From Methanolobus sp. (GTDB taxonomy: Archaea > Halobacteriota > Methanosarcinia > Methanosarcinales > Methanosarcinaceae), in contig NZ_JAUXNK010000072.1 of NCBI RefSeq assembly GCF_030682845.1, forward strand, positions 18,570 through 82,569: a DNA stretch of 64,000 nt, read 5' to 3'. The notes beneath the pieces were generated by a model. It did no database searches, was not told where the DNA came from, and was given only the letters and a program-made list of their open reading frames with translations. The translations under genes and the position numbers were made by a program. Within the stretch, counting starts at the first letter, position 1, and the number at the start of each line of letters is the position of its first letter. Below are positions 59,878-64,000 of the stretch, in pieces.

Positions 59878-61364
59878 TTTTCTCCCCCAAAATACTTAAC
59901 CATATTCCGAAAAGCGTGGGATAAAGAATGTAGCATTTTCCAATTTGTAATTCCTGTTGTTTTACTTGAGACCTTTCCTGCAAAACCCTTTTGTCCGGAT
60001 TTTAGATGAATTGGTCGCTTTTCTAAATCAAAAAACCACTTTTTGTTATGGTTCATATATTTGAGATCTTCATCAGCTATAATATCTTTAAATGGGATAA
60101 GTATTTGAGTTGCAATGAATGAAACTTGTCCCTTTTTTGATTCTCGTATCCAGTATGACTCATGTCCATAACGATGATAATAAAATGAGTTCGGTAAAAC
60201 CATCATTTTTGAATTTGTTGCAACTTGCCTAAGTCCAAATCCCCAAGCATCTAAAGCTCTTGAAAATTCAGGGTATCCACCAGCTCTAACCCAACTATCT
60301 CTTGTAAACATATAGTTTCCACTGGCTCCCGGTACCACTGACCCAGACAAATAATCTGCTAGTGTTGTGACCCCTGGATTGAAAATCCATTTGTGTGTAA
60401 TGTTTTCTTTAGTATCTATAAAATAACGAAGCTCTTGAAACGATGCAACATCACCGCCTGATTTTTCCAGAAATAATTTTAGTTCTTGAATACTTCCAGA
60501 TGCCAAAACATTATCCGAATCTAAACAAAATATTAATTGATTCTGAGCATTTTCAACTGCAGTATTTCTTGCTGCTGCCCCACCTTTATTTTGGGTATGT
60601 TTAAATATTTTGATTAGAGAGTATTTTGTTTTCAAATTGTTCAATACATTTTCAGTATTATCAGTTGAACAATCATTAACAATAACCAATTCATCCCCAT
60701 CTATAAAATTGTCCACCATAATGGATTCAACCGACTCCTGAACCGTTTTTTCACAATTGTAAGCTGGCATAATGAAGCTAATATTCAGTGATTGTTTCTC
60801 AACCCACCACAGCCCATTACCTCCAACATGTATTTCCCAATCAAATCGTCTAAAAAATTCACCAATTGCCTGCTTAACACTAGAGGAATTGGGATGATTA
60901 TAACCACACCCACCAATGATGCCACCAACTCGAATTTTTGAATACCATATGCAAAGATTTTCCCAAATACTCCCATAAGAGGAACCTGCATCAATAAATG
61001 CGAAATCGACTTCTGGTACATCGTTTACTGCATCTTGAGAGATTTTGTTAATATGCAAGTATTTATCATTATATCTGTCCAATCTCTCAATGGCAAGACT
61101 ATGGATTTGATCAAATTCTTCTTGAGGAAGATTGATTGGATTTCCATATCCCTCTACATATATATGAGGGTCAACACCGTACAATCTATCAATAGTAGAT
61201 TTTTTTAAGATTGATTCTGCATGTCCTCTAAAGGTGCCTCCAACCACCACGCCATTTTTTAAATTTTTGCTTTCAATGACCTTGCTAAAAACACCATCAT
61301 CAACTCCCAATCCAGCATTTGATTCATGGCTATGTTTTTTCATTTTGTTAGAAATAATTGTCAT
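59874..61364 (-). CDS. Fusion: class I methyltransferase domain + GT2 glycosyltransferase
   Basis: A 496-aa two-domain protein. Residues about 35-185 resemble a Methyltransf_24-like SAM domain (GVVVGGTFRGHAESILKKST, then VDFAFIDAGSSYGSIWENLC, GGIIGGCGYNHP). Residues about 197-440 are a GT2 domain (NISFIMPAYNCEKTVQESVE, VIVNDCSTDNTENVL, NQLIFCLDSDNVLASGSIQE, GYPEFSRALDAWGFGLRQVA). A single polypeptide could transfer a sugar and then methylate it, or cap a chain. ATGA overlap with the DUF268 gene and 1-bp overlap with the exostosin-like gene show tight coupling. Confidence 0.85.
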   Translation of the reverse strand: MTIISNKMKKHSHESNAGLGVDDGVFSKVIESKNLKNGVVVGGTFRGHAESILKKSTIDRLYGVDPHIYVEGYGNPINLPQEEFDQIHSLAIERLDRYNDKYLHINKISQDAVNDVPEVDFAFIDAGSSYGSIWENLCIWYSKIRVGGIIGGCGYNHPNSSSVKQAIGEFFRRFDWEIHVGGNGLWWVEKQSLNISFIMPAYNCEKTVQESVESIMVDNFIDGDELVIVNDCSTDNTENVLNNLKTKYSLIKIFKHTQNKGGAAARNTAVENAQNQLIFCLDSDNVLASGSIQELKLFLEKSGGDVASFQELRYFIDTKENITHKWIFNPGVTTLADYLSGSVVPGASGNYMFTRDSWVRAGGYPEFSRALDAWGFGLRQVATNSKMMVLPNSFYYHRYGHESYWIRESKKGQVSFIATQILIPFKDIIADEDLKYMNHNKKWFFDLEKRPIHLKSGQKGFAGKVSSKTTGITNWKMLHSLSHAFRNMVKYFGGEK

Positions 61365-62227
61365 TAAAACCCTTCCAATTCTTTAATTACGTAATGGCAC
61401 CACTTTTGATATGTCAATTTTTCTTTCCAAATCATTTCAGCTTTTTCACCCATTAAAAGCAATTCGGATTTATCTAGTGAACTTAATATTTCTGCAAGAT
61501 GTGATGCATTGTTTGAAAAAAAACTAACCTCATCCCAATTTATGAATTCTTTGAAGGGGCGCGTATCAATATCTCCAATTAAAAATGGCACCATCCCTAA
61601 TTGCATAGCTTCAAAGAAACGAAAAGAACTACCCCCATATCCCCTTGGGCATAAAGCAATGTGGGATTGAAGCATTTTTTTCACAAAGAACTTACTACCT
61701 TTATCACCATCATTTATATAAATGTCATCTCGATTTTTTAGTTGTTCTGAAATTTCTTGTCTTATTGGGTGAGTGGATAATCGGCCAGTAAATGAGGCTA
61801 AATATTTTTTTGATGGTTTCAAAAAAGGCTTTTTGTGAGGAGATGAAAGTAATGGACTATCCCTATAAGATTCAGTCTTTCTTGATCCCAAAAATTGAAC
61901 GGTCTTGCCAACATCTACAACAGGACCATCATCGTATTGACAAATTGTGAATGTTCTTCTGTCATCAATAATTGTTTTATCGATTTCATTCTGAAGTTCA
62001 ATTAAACCCCATTTACCGTAATCATGATTTAGGTGCCATCTCGTCCAAAATACAGGCAAATAATGCCAATCTGCTTCATCGGGCATCTTAACGATTATAT
62101 CTTTCTGCTTAGTTATGTATTCGTAGAAATCCTGCTCAGTCCCAAAATCTTTATTGTGTTTTGGATAATTAAATGATTGAGATTTAGGTTGTAAGTTGGG
62201 ATGAATGGGTAAGATATATATTTTCAT
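61364..62227 (-). CDS. Exostosin-like (GT47-type) glycosyltransferase
   Basis: A 287-aa protein with the exostosin pattern in its second half: KKYLASFTGRLSTHPIRQEI, IALCPRGYGGSSFRFFEAMQ, and LGMVPFLIGDIDTRPFKEFI. The first half carries a conserved WHYLPVFWTRWHLN-type segment. In eukaryotes these act on heparan sulfate; in prokaryotic surface loci the acceptor is unknown. It is coupled to both neighbours by overlapping starts. AT-rich. Confidence 0.82.
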   Translation of the reverse strand: MKIYILPIHPNLQPKSQSFNYPKHNKDFGTEQDFYEYITKQKDIIVKMPDEADWHYLPVFWTRWHLNHDYGKWGLIELQNEIDKTIIDDRRTFTICQYDDGPVVDVGKTVQFLGSRKTESYRDSPLLSSPHKKPFLKPSKKYLASFTGRLSTHPIRQEISEQLKNRDDIYINDGDKGSKFFVKKMLQSHIALCPRGYGGSSFRFFEAMQLGMVPFLIGDIDTRPFKEFINWDEVSFFSNNASHLAEILSSLDKSELLLMGEKAEMIWKEKLTYQKWCHYVIKELEGF

Positions 62228-62931
62228 TTTATCAAATCCGCGAATATATTTCCAACATTTGGTCTATTGTTAGGGTCGGGCCTATACTCTAAAGGAATTC
62301 GTTTTGATTTACTTTGATTCCTACCATTAAAAATTACTTCTTTGTACCCAACTAAAAGAGATAATTCCTGCAAAATAGAAGGGGTTAAAACATTAAAATG
62401 ATTATGTTTATTCCATTCGTCGGTGTAAACTCCATTGAAACCTTTGGAGAAATCAGAATGATTATGCATAGACCATAGAAGATCCGGTGTATTCACTCGA
62501 TGCACACAGTCTTTTTTCAAAACACGAAGAGTTTCTGCCAAAAAAGTAATTTGGTCTCTCTGATTCAAATGTTCTATGAAATCTTCGTGGAAAATTACAT
62601 CAACAGAATTATCGGGAAGAGGGATTCCAAATTTAGTAACATCGATAGCAAAAAAATCAGATTTGTCTCCTCTTATTTCTTTCGGATAATATTTGTCAGT
62701 ATAATATTTCATGTAATTATGATATGGTTCATATTTCAGATCAATATTTACCCATCCTTTGAGAATTCTTGGACCACATCCAATATGCAGCTTTAAAGCA
62801 TTATTTTTAGAAAAGCCTGCCAATTCATTATATGCTCCACCTTTTTGGTTAGTAGTAGAACTACGAGTAATTTTATAAATTCGATTAAATAAATTGGAGA
62901 GATATTCTCTATCGATTGAATTTTTCATCAA
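62224..62931 (-). CDS. Class I SAM-dependent methyltransferase
   Basis: A 235-aa protein with LKLHIGCGPRILKGWVNIDL (motif I and the acidic residue), FAIDVTKFGIPLPDNSVDVI, FHEDFIEHLNQRDQITFLAE and TLRVLKKDCVHRVNTPDL. This is the fold and signature of methyltransferases common in glycan loci that O-methylate sugars. It overlaps the exostosin-like gene by 4 bp. AT-rich third positions. The substrate is unknown. Confidence 0.88.
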   Translation of the reverse strand: MMKNSIDREYLSNLFNRIYKITRSSTTNQKGGAYNELAGFSKNNALKLHIGCGPRILKGWVNIDLKYEPYHNYMKYYTDKYYPKEIRGDKSDFFAIDVTKFGIPLPDNSVDVIFHEDFIEHLNQRDQITFLAETLRVLKKDCVHRVNTPDLLWSMHNHSDFSKGFNGVYTDEWNKHNHFNVLTPSILQELSLLVGYKEVIFNGRNQSKSKRIPLEYRPDPNNRPNVGNIFADLIK

Positions 62932-63120
62932 TTCATAACTTCCTTTTATTCGTGTTGTATACTCAATTACCTAACTATATAATTTAAATCTAAATAATAA
63001 GTTGATACATATAATACATTGGGTATGCAAAAAACTCTCTTCCAATTATAAATTAGAGATTTCACTTATGTATTTATCCTCTATGGACACAAATTAATTT
63101 AGCTTTGATATCCATTCCAG

Positions 63121-64000
63121 TCACACCACATTCATTTGCACCATAATTTCTTTCAATTCCTCATAAATCTTATTATCTAATTTCAATATTAGCACCCCAT
63201 AAATCACCCCCCCAAGCACAACAGGAACCAATGTTAACCAAACATTGGACAATGGCACAACTAACCGATAGAATCCAACAAACACTCCCATCCCAATAGA
63301 AGCTTTCAAAATATTCAGCAAACTGCTATATTCTACTCGAAGTGTGATCATATCTGCCAGAACACGTCTTGCAAGAATTGCATTCAGACCCATTGTCACA
63401 AGGGTTGCAACCGCCGCACCTGAAATACCCATCACGGGGATTAGCACTATATTCAGTACAACATTAGCCACGACAGCCACAACCGTGACCTTAAACAATT
63501 CCCGTAATTGATTCATTGCAGTTATATATGTGGTGAAAAAATTTTGGAAAATATTTATGATTTGTACACTAAACAATATCATAAGTGTTGTATAACTCAC
63601 AAAATCTGCACCATAGAAAAAATAAAGCAATCTATCCCCCAACAAAGCCCCACCTACAAACAATGGTAGTGCTAATATAATTGAATAGGTAAATGCGCGA
63701 GAGAGTGACTCTTCTATAAGTCCCGTTTCACCAATCTTATCCCACCTACTAACCCTTGGAAATAATGAAGAACTAAGTGCAGTTGTCGTAAATGATGCAA
63801 ACGCTGTGAATTGAAATATTACCTGATATATACCCACATCAGCATTGTTCAGGAAGTAACCAATCATCACTGAATCGGAATTCATGAACACCAAGCTCCC
63901 ACCTGAGATCAAAAACGTCCCGAATGAAAATGAAGACAAGCTTTTCAGGTGTCTCCAGCCAAAACGCATAAAATGCAGATTAAAAAAACGCAGTTGTACT
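63121..64000 (-). CDS. Oligosaccharide flippase (Wzx/RfbX type), 5' end beyond window
   Basis: At least 293 residues of a polytopic MATE/Wzx-like transporter: SSFSFGTFLISGGSLVFMNS, DSVMIGYFLNNADVGIYQVI, SSSLFPRVSRWDKIGETGLI and at least eight TM segments. It flips a lipid-linked glycan across the membrane for AglB or other ligases. The in-frame ATG at 63969 is probably internal: the frame stays open to the window end (FNLHF upstream) and about 200 residues of the usual N-terminal half are missing. The 189-bp gap 62932-63120 holds no gene. Confidence 0.88.
   Translation of the reverse strand, partial: VQLRFFNLHFMRFGWRHLKSLSSFSFGTFLISGGSLVFMNSDSVMIGYFLNNADVGIYQVIFQFTAFASFTTTALSSSLFPRVSRWDKIGETGLIEESLSRAFTYSIILALPLFVGGALLGDRLLYFFYGADFVSYTTLMILFSVQIINIFQNFFTTYITAMNQLRELFKVTVVAVVANVVLNIVLIPVMGISGAAVATLVTMGLNAILARRVLADMITLRVEYSSLLNILKASIGMGVFVGFYRLVVPLSNVWLTLVPVVLGGVIYGVLILKLDNKIYEELKEIMVQMNVV

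Noticed and set aside
1..64000. CRISPR arrays or cas genes.
   Set aside because: No regularly spaced identical repeats and no Cas motifs were found; the tandem hairpin elements have only two units and no spacer pattern.

Overview
The window is archaeal DNA from a methanogen of the Methanosarcinaceae type (closest in feel to Methanolobus or Methanomethylovorans; the genus is inference). It carries archaeal PCNA, primase large subunit PriL, TFS, archaeal-type AlaRS, an archaellum (arl) cluster, archaeosortase A with archaeal ether-lipid head-group enzymes, an AglB oligosaccharyltransferase, methanopterin (MptD-like) and corrinoid/F430 (CobB/CfbB) genes, FilR1-type methanogen regulators, and GGTGAT Shine-Dalgarno sites with TATA promoters.

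Region 1 (1-14463) looks like the right-hand part of a head-tail provirus integrated at the 3' end of tRNA-Thr(TGT). A tail operon (tape measure, tail-tip and fibre genes, 150-7311) is followed by an AT-rich, atypical segment. That segment holds three tandem FilR1-type winged-helix regulators, an antisense pseudogene of a fourth, two tandem 86-nt hairpin elements whose stems differ by compensatory changes, a DUF3006 protein with a ComEC-like metallo-beta-lactamase lipoprotein, and a tyrosine integrase beside the tRNA. Capsid and terminase genes must lie left of the window.

Region 2 (14464-32209) is chromosomal housekeeping: class II aldolase, CDP-alcohol phosphatidyltransferase, archease and RtcB; a PUA protein; a bactofilin-like beta-helix protein; argD and hisC; the divergent operon artA-asd-pssA-mptD (protein sorting and lipid head groups); Nudix-tfs-pcn-priL (replication and transcription); cobB/cfbB, moaA with a 49-codon follower, surE, and two unknown genes.

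Region 3 (32316-45728) holds alaS, then a signalling island (two-domain KaiC-like ATPase, RecA-like/REC fusion, stand-alone REC), a THUMP-like methyltransferase, and the archaellum motor cluster arlD/E-F-G-H-I-J without archaellin genes.

Region 4 (45801-48209, minus strand) encodes a homoaconitase/IPM-isomerase small subunit, an unrecognised 298-aa protein, and an isopropylmalate/homoisocitrate dehydrogenase. This suggests 2-oxoacid chain elongation (coenzyme B or leucine).

Region 5 (48330-64000, minus strand) is a surface-glycan locus: AglB, several GT2 and GT4 glycosyltransferases, GDP-sugar enzymes (Gmd/Rmd- and Fcl-like), an exostosin-like enzyme, methyltransferases, a methyltransferase-GT2 fusion, and a flippase cut by the window edge. 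Its distal half is clearly AT-rich and looks horizontally acquired.
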